Source of the DNA: Methanothrix sp.
Lineage (GTDB): Archaea; Halobacteriota; Methanosarcinia; Methanotrichales; Methanotrichaceae
DNA length: 32,291 nucleotides
Assembly (NCBI GenBank): GCA_026394555.1
Contig: JAPKXZ010000042.1
Coordinates: 1-32,291, forward strand
Direction of reading: 5' to 3'
A model generated the notes under the pieces. It saw nothing but the letters and a program-made list of their open reading frames with translations. It searched no databases and was not told the origin of the DNA. Positions 26,201 through 32,291 of this stretch are shown here, in pieces (within the stretch, counting starts at the first letter, position 1; each line of letters opens with the position of its first letter). The position numbers were made by a program, and so were the translations under genes.

Positions 26201-28488
26201 ACAAGCCCGCAGCCCATAGAGGCGAAGACATCACCTACACCGTCACCTTCACCAATCCCAACTCGGATTCCGGATTCTGCTTCACCAACGTCACAGTCTG
26301 GGATGAGCTGCCGCGGGAAGTAGAGCTGGTCTCGGCCTCCCCCGAGACCTCATTCGCATCCAGCACTCTGACCTGGGACATAGGGACAATGTGCCCAGGT
26401 GACGAATTTGTGGCCACCATAGTCGTCCGCATCCCCTTAACCGACATCAACTACGACATGTCCCAGGGCGTCACCGGCAAGGGCTTCGTCAACGTCCACA
26501 ACGACTACGACACCCACCAGGGCCCCGAGTCGATAACCAACTGCGCCTACGCCAAGGCCGACCTGATCGAGACGCTAAAAAGCTGCGCCTCGACCAGGAT
26601 AGTCGATCCTGGAACGGAACTTAAGCGGCGGGAGTTTGGCAGCGGCACATACGATAGCGAAGAGCTGCTGCGCATGCGCACGGAGAACAAGTCTATAAAA
26701 TCAGCGACCAGCCTCTCAGCCGTCCACCAGCCTACCTCATTCGCTCTGCCCCAGAACCGGTCCATAGACTACGGCACGAAGTGGACAGAGAAGTCCAAGG
26801 GCATCAACACCATAACCGGCGCCACGATGAACGAGGAGTACACATTCGCCAGCAAGATCGACAAAGAGAGATCCATAGAACTGGACAAGAACGGCTCGAC
26901 TATGAAAACCGAGGTCGAGTTCGAAGGCACCGGCCACATTGGAGTGCTCAAGAAGGCGGATCCCGACTCCCATCCGAAGGTCCGGCCGATCTACGAGGCC
27001 GGCGAGGACTACGTCGGCAGCTTCCATGTCTATGAGATGGTCGATGAGTACGGCCAGGGCGTCAGCTCGAACAAATCAGTCGCAGGCTACGGCTACGTGG
27101 CAGTCGACAAAAGGGTACGCGACAGCCAGCGCACTTACGAGTCAGGCACCGGCTCCTACCAGAGCGATGAGATCATCGATACTCCGTCCAACTACATAGC
27201 CAAGGACATAAAACTGGTGCACGGGCCCACCGGATACAGCTACACACCAAGATTTGGCGTCAGCCAGAACATGTTATGGAGCGAAGGCATGTGGTCGAAG
27301 AGCGGCTACCTGGCTGGCGGTGACATATTCAAGGATAGCAGCAACTGCGGCCTGCCTGTTATAAAAACGGACAACAGCTCGCCTCCAGCCTCCTACATCA
27401 GCGAGAGGTTCTCTTCGCTGGATAGCCTGAAGAAAGAGACCATTGCCTCCGGCCTCAACGAGATGAAGACCAACGCCAGCTTCAGCGGCATGGCCGACTT
27501 CAAAGTAAAATCAAGAGGCAATAACCGGACTTCCAGGGTCGATAACGAGGAGCGCTATGTAGGCCAATATGACATCACCAGGAAGGTGCTTCTCACCGGC
27601 GTGTCCAGATACGACCGGCCTCACATAACTGTGAAGAAGGAAGGCAACATGACCACCAGGTGGTTCAACAAGACCAATGCCCAGGTTGCCAAGTACGTCA
27701 TAACCATAACCAATGACGGCAACGTGGCTCTAGCTCCCATAAATGTCCGGGACATTTTCCCGCCGGGCACGGAGTACATAGGCTCGTCCATCCGGCCGGC
27801 CAGCCTCTCCCGGACTGATGTCAATTGGACTTTAGTTCATATCGGCATAGGAAACACCATTAAGATCGAGCTGGAGTTGAACTTGACCGAGTACGCGCCC
27901 GGCAACATCGTCAACCGCGTCATGGTTTGCGGCATGAATGGAGACGCCTGCGTATCCGGAGCGGCTTATGCGGCATTGGAATCCGCAGAGCTGCCCTGCT
28001 GCCTGGCCGAGGTTGGACTGGACAAGAGGGCAGTGCTGGATGCCACCGATCCCACGCTGGTCCATTTCACCATCCAAGTGCGCAATAATGCCGACAGCAC
28101 CCTGGCCGCCACGCTGAACGACACGCTGCCAGCCGGCCTGACATTCCTGAGCGCCTCAGCCGAGCCGAGCCGCCAGGAGGGCCCGTTCCTGCAATGGATT
28201 GTTCCCGACCTGAAGCCAGGCGGCGCCGCAACTATCGAATACCAGGCCCGGGCAACCAGGGATGGCAGTTATGTCAACTCTGTGCATCTGGATGCAACTG
28301 CCGTGGATGGGACAGGTTACGACACCGCCGATGCCTCAGCCAGAGTTGAGGTGCGAAGCACCGGTGTGGCGCCCAGGACGACCAGGTACGGGGGCTGGCA
28401 GCCGCCGGAATGGAACATCACAACGCCCGATCAGGGAATAACTGTCGAGTTGAGCCCGGACGAGGATACGGGGGGAGACGGCTCATGA
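23224..28488 (+). CDS. Giant surface protein: NosD-like beta-helix plus DUF11 repeats
   Basis: 1754 residues. A signal peptide (LLKGLLILILLANCADA) precedes a right-handed beta-helix (about 30-330) made of repeated SGNTATGN units. The NosD-type close is at about 318-385 (NIWSDYTGFDCDG). DUF11 Ig-like domains follow at about 391-490, 496-615, 617-739, 740-862, 863-982 and 986-1110. An unusual module rich in GSGTY/EGTGH/SGMAD motifs occupies about 1118-1466, and two more DUF11 domains lie at about 1467-1590 and 1595-1710. Many NxS/T sites suit glycosylation. ATG 23224 has GGAGGGA 4-11 nt upstream. The tail has no transmembrane anchor or sorting signal, and the last residues (GGDGS) are encoded by a relic of ribH read out of frame, so the natural C-terminus has probably been lost. 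An extracellular adhesive or sheath role is inference. Confidence 0.9.
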   Translation: MDYNKDKLETLLKGLLILILLANCADAATLTVGPGQTYTTIQSAINAASPGDTILVQSGTYNEHVVVNKQLTLRGVGSPVVDAGGSGDAITISYDGCTLEGFVAKGSGAYSRAGIKATSSGNTLSGNTATGNSGKGIYLSSSSSNTVSGNTATGNSYAGILLESSSNGNTLSGNTATGNYIGILLESSSNGNTLSGNTATGNTNTGIRLDSSSGNTLSGNTATGNSDAFNHIGVGIVLSSSSGNTLSGNTVTGNTKIGILITFSSNGNTISGNTVTGNDIGIYLYFSSNGNTISGNTVTGNDIGIYLDSSSSNTIYLNTLDNARSNGDNHWNATTTQSYEHNGRILMGLLGNIWSDYTGFDCDGIGDTSYLIPGGSDKDYHPIGGEEFSPDLEAQKSADRTEAYVGDWINYRIWVNNTGKVSLTGVRAEDNVTGAIWNVGTLLPGQNFTNTTRYQVKLSDLPGPLTNELRANGTADPCGLDINDSATETVNILYRPDIQVDKSANLSGGSPSTILGFKIEVNNSGNADFASVDVEDLLPPGLDYVSDDSGVIPGQAGSRYIWNLGPLNSRESLSFNLTAHINGKEFGDLVNAVNATGYPEYGDPVNSSATASVRAEEANITVTKVANPAFGSPGTNVTFNLTVTNSGSAPLPHVSVSDLLPAGLSYVSSSPVSTQSGQQVVWPDVGPLATGTSSSLEIVARIDGPIVGMETLTNRVDVQAEPEHGENVTASAIADVLAEEANITVTKVADPAFGSAGTNVTFNLTVTNSGSASLPHVSVSDLLPAGLSYVSSSPVSTQSGQQVVWPNVGPLATGTSSSLELVARIDGPIVGMETLTNRVDVQSEPEHGENVTASAIADVLAEEANITVTKTADPASGLPGTPINFTLNVTNSGRSPLLHISVSDLLPAGLAFVSSSSGAAISGQQVTWQDAGPLAPGASRLLWISAGIDGSVYGTLTNRVDVTARPENGDPINAIATADVQASENLILVKTADKPAAHRGEDITYTVTFTNPNSDSGFCFTNVTVWDELPREVELVSASPETSFASSTLTWDIGTMCPGDEFVATIVVRIPLTDINYDMSQGVTGKGFVNVHNDYDTHQGPESITNCAYAKADLIETLKSCASTRIVDPGTELKRREFGSGTYDSEELLRMRTENKSIKSATSLSAVHQPTSFALPQNRSIDYGTKWTEKSKGINTITGATMNEEYTFASKIDKERSIELDKNGSTMKTEVEFEGTGHIGVLKKADPDSHPKVRPIYEAGEDYVGSFHVYEMVDEYGQGVSSNKSVAGYGYVAVDKRVRDSQRTYESGTGSYQSDEIIDTPSNYIAKDIKLVHGPTGYSYTPRFGVSQNMLWSEGMWSKSGYLAGGDIFKDSSNCGLPVIKTDNSSPPASYISERFSSLDSLKKETIASGLNEMKTNASFSGMADFKVKSRGNNRTSRVDNEERYVGQYDITRKVLLTGVSRYDRPHITVKKEGNMTTRWFNKTNAQVAKYVITITNDGNVALAPINVRDIFPPGTEYIGSSIRPASLSRTDVNWTLVHIGIGNTIKIELELNLTEYAPGNIVNRVMVCGMNGDACVSGAAYAALESAELPCCLAEVGLDKRAVLDATDPTLVHFTIQVRNNADSTLAATLNDTLPAGLTFLSASAEPSRQEGPFLQWIVPDLKPGGAATIEYQARATRDGSYVNSVHLDATAVDGTGYDTADASARVEVRSTGVAPRTTRYGGWQPPEWNITTPDQGITVELSPDEDTGGDGS
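23583..24160 (+). repeat. Short tandem repeats encoding the beta-helix coils
   Basis: About nine imperfect copies of a GC-rich unit reading GGCAACACCCTCTCGGGCAA plus CACCGCCACCGGCAAC, with spacers of 24-48 bp that encode the remaining turn (IGILLESSSN and the like). Each unit codes for SGNTATGN. The high similarity between units means copy number could change by slippage or recombination. The coding repeat creates long open frames in other phases, which are not genes. Confidence 0.85.
25072..26178 (+). repeat. Three tandem 369-bp DUF11 units
   Basis: Units begin with GAGGCCAACATCAC at 25072, 25441 and 25810, exactly 369 bp (123 codons) apart. The first two are nearly identical in DNA; the third keeps the ends but has diverged in the middle. 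This shows recent in-frame duplication of a whole domain. The same kind of unit, about 360 bp, occurs in the gene at 30.4-32.3 kb. Confidence 0.9.
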
Positions 28489-28510
28489 TGAGATCGTAGT
28501 CTCCCAGGCG
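28471..28510 (+). pseudogene. ribH: Remnant of a second ribH gene
   Basis: Bases 28471-28510 align without gaps to ribH 21660-21699. In the ribH frame they read GETAHDEIVVSQA against [13 protein letters not shown] of the intact gene. Most differences are third-codon changes (GAA/GAG, GTG/GTA, TCG/TCC, CAA/CAG), showing that this copy was under selection before being destroyed. It is joined directly to aminotransferase sequence through GGCG at 28507-28510. Confidence 0.85.
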
Positions 28511-29355
28511 CCAAGATGGCTGTATTTGCCGCTATCCAGGCGCTCCTCCAGGAGGGCGATGAGTGCGCTCTCATTGGGCCTTCCTGGGTGAGCTACGAGC
28601 CCTGTGTGGCCTTTGCCGGAGGCAGCGTCGCCTGGGGAAAAGTGGATAGTAATTTTATGCCGCAAAACATCGCGGAAACTATCAATTCCAAGACGCGGCT
28701 TATCATTGTCAACTCTCCCTCCAATCCCACCGGATCTGTATTCGACAGACAGGTGCTGGAGGAGATTCGTGATCTGGCTGTGGATCACAACCTGTCTGTC
28801 ATTTCCGACGAAATTTATGAGAAGATAATTTATGATCATGAGCACATCAGCATAGGTTCCATGCCGGGAATGGAGGACAGAACCGTGACCATAAACGGTT
28901 TCTCCAAAGCTTATTCCATGACCGGATGGCGTCTGGGGTATCTTACCGGCCCCCAAGAGATCATGAAATGGGTGACCAGGCTTCTCTCTCACTCCGTATC
29001 CCAGGCTACCACCTTTGTGCAGCGGGCCGGTGTGGCGGCAATGCAAGCGCCGCAAGATGAGATTGCATCCATGGTGACCGAGTTTCAGGCGCGTCGCGAT
29101 TTGCTGGTCAATGGCCTGAAGGATTTAGGAATACCCTGCAGCTTGCCTGGAGGCGCTTTCTACGTCTTCCCCGACGTATCCGAATTTGGCGGAGGGGACG
29201 CATTTACCGATAAGCTGCTTAAAGATGCTCTCATCGCGGCCACGCCCGGATCGGCCTTCGGGCCGGGCGGCGTAAATTATATCCGGCTCTCCTATGCTAC
29301 ATCCCAGAGTCGAATTAAACAGGCGCTGGAAAGGATAGGGAGGATTGCAAGATAG
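28507..29355 (+). pseudogene. 5'-truncated second aminotransferase gene
   Basis: From GAKMAVFAAIQ onward this frame matches the intact aminotransferase at 21866-23002. Over the 279 residues from ATG 28516 I counted about 43 differences, so roughly 85% identity. The PLP lysine (K131 of the fragment, INGFSKAYSMTGW), the NPSNPTG block and the C-terminal arginine region are intact. The first ~90-95 residues, including the substrate-binding EPDFDTP loop, are missing. They were lost in a deletion that fused it to a ribH relic. No ribosome binding site precedes ATG 28516. A class I aminotransferase lacking this part is very unlikely to work, so I call it a pseudogene, although the remaining frame is uninterrupted. 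Confidence 0.8.
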
Positions 29356-29404
29356 AGCCATCTTGTTCCGCAACATTTTTGTGCTAAGGTGAAAAAATAC
29401 GTTT

Positions 29405-29857
29405 ATGAAGCCCTTGAAATTGTTCCTTAAAATTTGCATCCTGACCTGTCTCATCTTGATGCTGTCATCTTTGCCGTCAGTGGCTCTGCCAGGGTTGAAT
29501 CTGACCAAGACCTGCAACACATTATCCGCAAATCTCGGCGAAACGGTAGTCTATACCTTCCATCTGAAAAATAATGGGACAGAACCAATAAGAGATTTAA
29601 TGCTACGCGATGACCGGCTGGGAGAGATTCCACTTAATTGCAGCTTGCTCGAAGCGGGTGGATTGTGCAATGCTAGTGTCTCCTATCAGATAATTGAATC
29701 CGATCTACCCGGGCCATTGAAAAATGTGGCGAGGGCAACAGCCAGGTGCAAAGAGAGTATTGTGGTCTCCAATAATGCCAGCTTCGCGATTAGTCTGGGT
29801 ATTTCCGGATATGAGAACCTCTCAAAATATGAGCATCTGAATTCGACCATTCTATAA
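29405..29857 (+). CDS. Short secreted DUF11-like protein
   Basis: 150 residues from ATG 29405, with AGGTGA about 13 nt upstream. A clear signal peptide (LKICILTCLILMLSSLPSVA) precedes a single Ig-like domain: NLTKTCNTLSANLGETVVYT, then LRDDRLGEIPLNCSLLEAGG, then SDLPGPLKNVARATA. It is a paralogue of the N-terminal domain of the next gene (QLTKTSVPAVSVNFGNPVTY, YDDRLGLIPV, DMPGPLKNNAQAFAR). After SLGISG it ends in a short unrelated tail (YENLSKYEHLNSTIL), while the neighbour continues into several DUF11 units. It may be a truncated surface protein or a free exported domain. Extra cysteines (NCS, LCN, RCK) could form disulfides. Exact role unknown. Confidence 0.75.
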   Translation: MKPLKLFLKICILTCLILMLSSLPSVALPGLNLTKTCNTLSANLGETVVYTFHLKNNGTEPIRDLMLRDDRLGEIPLNCSLLEAGGLCNASVSYQIIESDLPGPLKNVARATARCKESIVVSNNASFAISLGISGYENLSKYEHLNSTIL

Positions 29858-29918
29858 TACCGATCAAGTAATTTTGTCCAACTTTTTAAAATATTTTCAT
29901 TTTGATATTTTTTTGCAT

Positions 29919-29984
29919 AGATTTATAAGTCATTGACCAACTTAGTTTAGCTATTAATTGTCGTGCAGGTATTATTAGGAGGGG
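29919..29984 (+). promoter_or_regulatory. Promoter and ribosome binding site of the DUF11 gene at 29989
   Basis: AGATTTATAAG (29919-29929) is an archaeal TATA box in a very T-rich region that also serves as terminator for the previous gene (29885-29914). The ribosome binding site AGGAGGGG (29977-29984) is strong and 4 nt from ATG 29989. The TATA core AGATTTATA is the same as that of the VPPGQ gene at 3200. Confidence 0.65.
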
Positions 29985-29988
29985 AAAG

Positions 29989-30438
29989 ATGAGCAACGCA
30001 GAGCGAAGTGATAGGGGTGTTCTTTCGAAAAAAAGACAATCTCCTCAACCGTATAACTTGAATGAGTTTGGTTCTTTAACTAGAAAATTGCTGGTATTAT
30101 TCTTTATTTTATTTGTATTATTCTCTTTATCGAATACCGCTCTCGCTTTGCAGCTCACCAAAACCTCCGTTCCAGCTGTATCCGTGAACTTCGGTAATCC
30201 CGTTACTTATACCTATAAAATCACGAATAACAACGGTGTGGCTTTGAACAATCTCTCCTTGTATGACGATCGTCTGGGCTTAATCCCAGTAGTCTCGCCA
30301 AATCTTGCCATTAACGAGGTACGTACGGTCACAGCTACACACATTATCAATGCAACCGACATGCCCGGACCTTTAAAAAATAATGCACAAGCTTTTGCTA
30401 GAGATCCAAATAATAATCCGGTGTCATCTCTTAATTAA
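29989..30438 (+). pseudogene. DUF11 surface protein, 5' part before a frameshift
   Basis: 149 codons from ATG 29989. A long basic N-terminus precedes a membrane/signal segment (LLVLFFILFVLFSLSNTALA), then an Ig-like domain paralogous to the protein at 29405. The frame stops at TAA 30436-30438. In the next frame the sequence continues with KASKTLSLGFSGSLTVNK, which lines up with SFAISLGISG of the paralogue, so the two frames were one gene. Either a 1-base insertion (or 2-base deletion) near 30425-30440 has broken it, or there is a sequencing error. Promoter and ribosome binding site are strong. If the stop is real, a 149-residue exported domain is made. Confidence 0.7.
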
Positions 30439-31924
30439 AGCTTCGAAGACGCTTTCTCTAGGATTTTCCGGCAGCCTGACGGTAAATAAAGATCCAAACG
30501 TCGCTGAGCAGACAGTTGGATTTCCTATTTCTTACGATATCAACGTAACAAATGTAAATGGTTTTACGGTTAAAAATATAGCTGCTAAGGACGTGATCTA
30601 CCACCCGACTGCTCATACCGTAGTCGTTAACCTTGACAAGACAACTCTCCTTCCCGGGGAAGTGGCTAGTGGCACTGTAGTCGTATACAACATCGTACAG
30701 GAGGATATCCAGGGTCCACCTGTGGGCAAGATTGGGGCAGGGCTTCCCGTTGTAACCGACTATGCCAGCGCCGTGGGATATCCATCATGGGAAAACCCTG
30801 TAACTGGTGAAACCGTCTCTGGGATCAATACCAAGACCGTTGGCATTCTTTATGAAACCAATCAGGAATCGAAGAAGACCGCCAGCCCAGAGGAGGGTGC
30901 CCCTCATTCTCAAACCACATTTCACATCACCGTCAGCAATCCCGGCAATGTGCTGCTAAACAGGACGGAGCTTTGGGATCAGTTGCCTGCAGGCTTAAGT
31001 TTTGTCTCTGCGACCCCTCCAGAGACATCCGTAAGCACCTCCGGCAGCATTACTACCATCTACTGGACCAACCTTTCCCAGTCATTTAATGCGGTACTTA
31101 ATCCGGGAGATCATTTTGATGCCGATGTCGTTGCCTCATTCAATGGGGACAAATACGGCAAGCTCACAAACCTCGTGACCGACATTGGGTATAACTTGCG
31201 CAATGAGAGTATAACAAATACCACTGAAAAAGATGTCACTGCCAGAAAGCAGAACATCGTCGTGGTCAAGACGCCCGATATTTCCTCTGGTTCCATCGGC
31301 GCGGTTGTAAACTTCACTTTGAATGTTACCAATACCGGAAACATAAGCCTCACCAATGTCTTTGTGAGCGACCTTCTGCCCGCTGGCCTGACCTACGACA
31401 GCTCCTCGACCGGCGGCAGCAACGTCGGCCAGACCGTCTCCTGGTCCGATATCGGTCCTCTGGCAGTTGCCGCCAAGAAATCGCTCTGGATCAAAGGGCG
31501 CATAGACGGCAGCGCCTTTGGCGATCTGATCAACAATGTGGATGTGGAAGGCAAACCCGTATATGGTGACAATGTCACGAACAGCACTACAGCTACTGTT
31601 AAAGCCGAGAAAGCCAATATCGAAGTTACAAAGACTGCTCTACCCAAGACCGGCTCGCTTGGAACTCTGGTCAACTTCACCCTGAATGTCACCAACAATG
31701 GCGTCGCCGATCTACCGCACGTCTTTGTGAGCGACCTTCTTCCCACCGGCCTTACCTTTGACAGCTCCTCGACCGGCGGCAGCAACGTCGGCCAGACCGT
31801 CTCCTGGTCTGATATCGGTCCTCTGGCAGCAGCCGCTAAGAAATCACTCTGGATCAAAGCCAAAATCGATGGCTCAGTCTACGGCACTCTGACGAACAAT
31901 TTGAATGTAGCAGGTAAGGTCTGA
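30383..31924 (+). pseudogene. DUF11 surface protein, middle part between two frame breaks
   Basis: This frame has no credible start of its own: the first ~20 codons (from ATG 30383) are the out-of-frame copy of the preceding exported domain. It carries an N-terminal Ig-like unit (NVAEQTVGFPISYDINV), a second (TFHITVSNPGNVLLNRTELW) and two typical DUF11 units (VVNFTLNVTNTGNISLTNVF, FVSDLLPAGLTYDSSST; then VNFTLNVTNNGVADLPHVFV). The two copies of the segment coding for GLTYDSSSTGGSNVGQTVSW are 360 bp apart and almost identical in DNA. It ends at TGA 31922-31924, created by a 112-bp tandem duplication that shifts the frame. Without the two breaks the gene would run past the window end. Confidence 0.75.
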
Positions 31925-32029
31925 TATCGGTCCTCTGGCAGCAGCCGCTAAGAAATCACTCTGGATCAAAGCCAAAATCGATGGCTCAGTCTACGGCACT
32001 CTGACGAACAATTTGAATGTAGCAGGTAA
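31806..32029 (+). repeat. Exact 112-bp tandem duplication
   Basis: Bases 31806-31917 are repeated without any difference at 31918-32029 (both start GGTCTGATATCGG or its shifted copy and end GCAGGTAA). The unit of 112 bp is not a multiple of three, so the duplication shifts the frame and makes the TGA at 31922. Removing one copy restores one continuous DUF11 frame. Confidence 0.9.
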
Positions 32030-32291
32030 GCCCAAATACGGCGAAAATGTCACGAACAGCACGACTGAGACTGTGACAACTGAGAAAGCCAATATCGAAG
32101 TCACCAAGACTGCTCTACCCAAGACCGGCTCGCTTGGAACTCTGGTCAACTTCACCCTGAATGTGACCAATACAGGTGTCGCTGATCTACCGCACGTCTT
32201 TGTGAGCGACCTTCTTCCCACCGGCCTTACCTTTGACAGCTCCTCGACCGGTGGCAGCAACGTCGGCCAGACCGTCTCCTGGTCTGATATC
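31925..32291 (+). pseudogene. DUF11 surface protein, 3' part (continues beyond the window)
   Basis: After the 112-bp duplication the coding frame (codons beginning at 32031 with CCC) reads PKYGENVTNSTTETVTTEKA, then IEVTKTALPKTGSLGTLVNF and GLTFDSSSTGGSNVGQTVSW to the last base. It is another DUF11 unit, nearly identical to that at 31620-31917. There is no start codon or ribosome binding site, so it is the continuation of the broken gene. The 3' end lies outside the window. Confidence 0.8.

Noticed and set aside
28516-29355. Functional second aminotransferase
   Set aside because: It lacks about 90-95 N-terminal residues and any ribosome binding site, and begins at a deletion junction with a ribH relic, so I treat it as a pseudogene.

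Overview
The window looks like chromosomal DNA of a methanogenic archaeon, most likely a Methanothrix/Methanosaeta-like member of the Methanosarcinales (inference). The evidence is a coenzyme F420 biosynthesis gene (cofH), a methanofuran biosynthesis gene (mfnB), a DUF1699-type protein known mainly from Methanosarcinales, archaeal TATA-box promoters with purine-rich ribosome binding sites, a two-subunit 2-oxoacid:ferredoxin oxidoreductase, bacterial-style PAS hybrid histidine kinases, and very large secreted beta-helix/DUF11 repeat proteins.

Layout. 1-3.5 kb: the 3' end of a probable RNA-modification gene, cofH, two tandem orphan PstS-like phosphate-binding proteins, and a small secreted VPPGQ-repeat protein whose only in-frame start is an ATA codon. 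3.7-11.4 kb: two paralogous soluble hybrid sensor kinases whose leaders carry the same hairpin, followed by a catalytically dead integrase-like gene and a PPC/DUF296 gene. 11.4-14.4 kb: a DUF1699 gene with repeated TATA-like promoter elements, a gutted IS200/IS605-type element whose right end supplies the ribosome binding site of a Nudix gene, and mfnB divergent from a HisA-like TIM barrel gene. 14.5-18.5 kb (minus strand): a compact redox/iron operon korA-korB-rubredoxin-ferritin-CDGSH protein. 18.7-20.4 kb: a lineage-specific secreted protein, a small unknown gene and a YjbQ (UPF0047) remnant. 20.4-23 kb: ilvE divergent from ribH and a class I aminotransferase.

23.2-32.3 kb is a surface-protein region with much rearrangement. 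A 1754-residue NosD-like beta-helix/DUF11 protein ends in a scar made from a second, partly deleted ribH-aminotransferase pair. Then come a short DUF11-like secreted protein and a longer paralogue that is broken twice: once by a simple frameshift and once by an exact 112-bp tandem duplication.

The strongest observations are (a) the ribH'/aminotransferase' deletion scar that gives the giant surface protein its last residues, (b) the out-of-frame 112-bp duplication in a DUF11 gene, (c) the redox/iron operon, (d) the non-autonomous IS605 relic with both hairpin ends intact next to a Nudix gene, (e) a sequence module apparently shared by two otherwise different secreted proteins, and (f) the ATA-start secreted peptide. 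No CRISPR array, tRNA or rRNA was recognised. All identifications are by reading the sequence; no database search was run.
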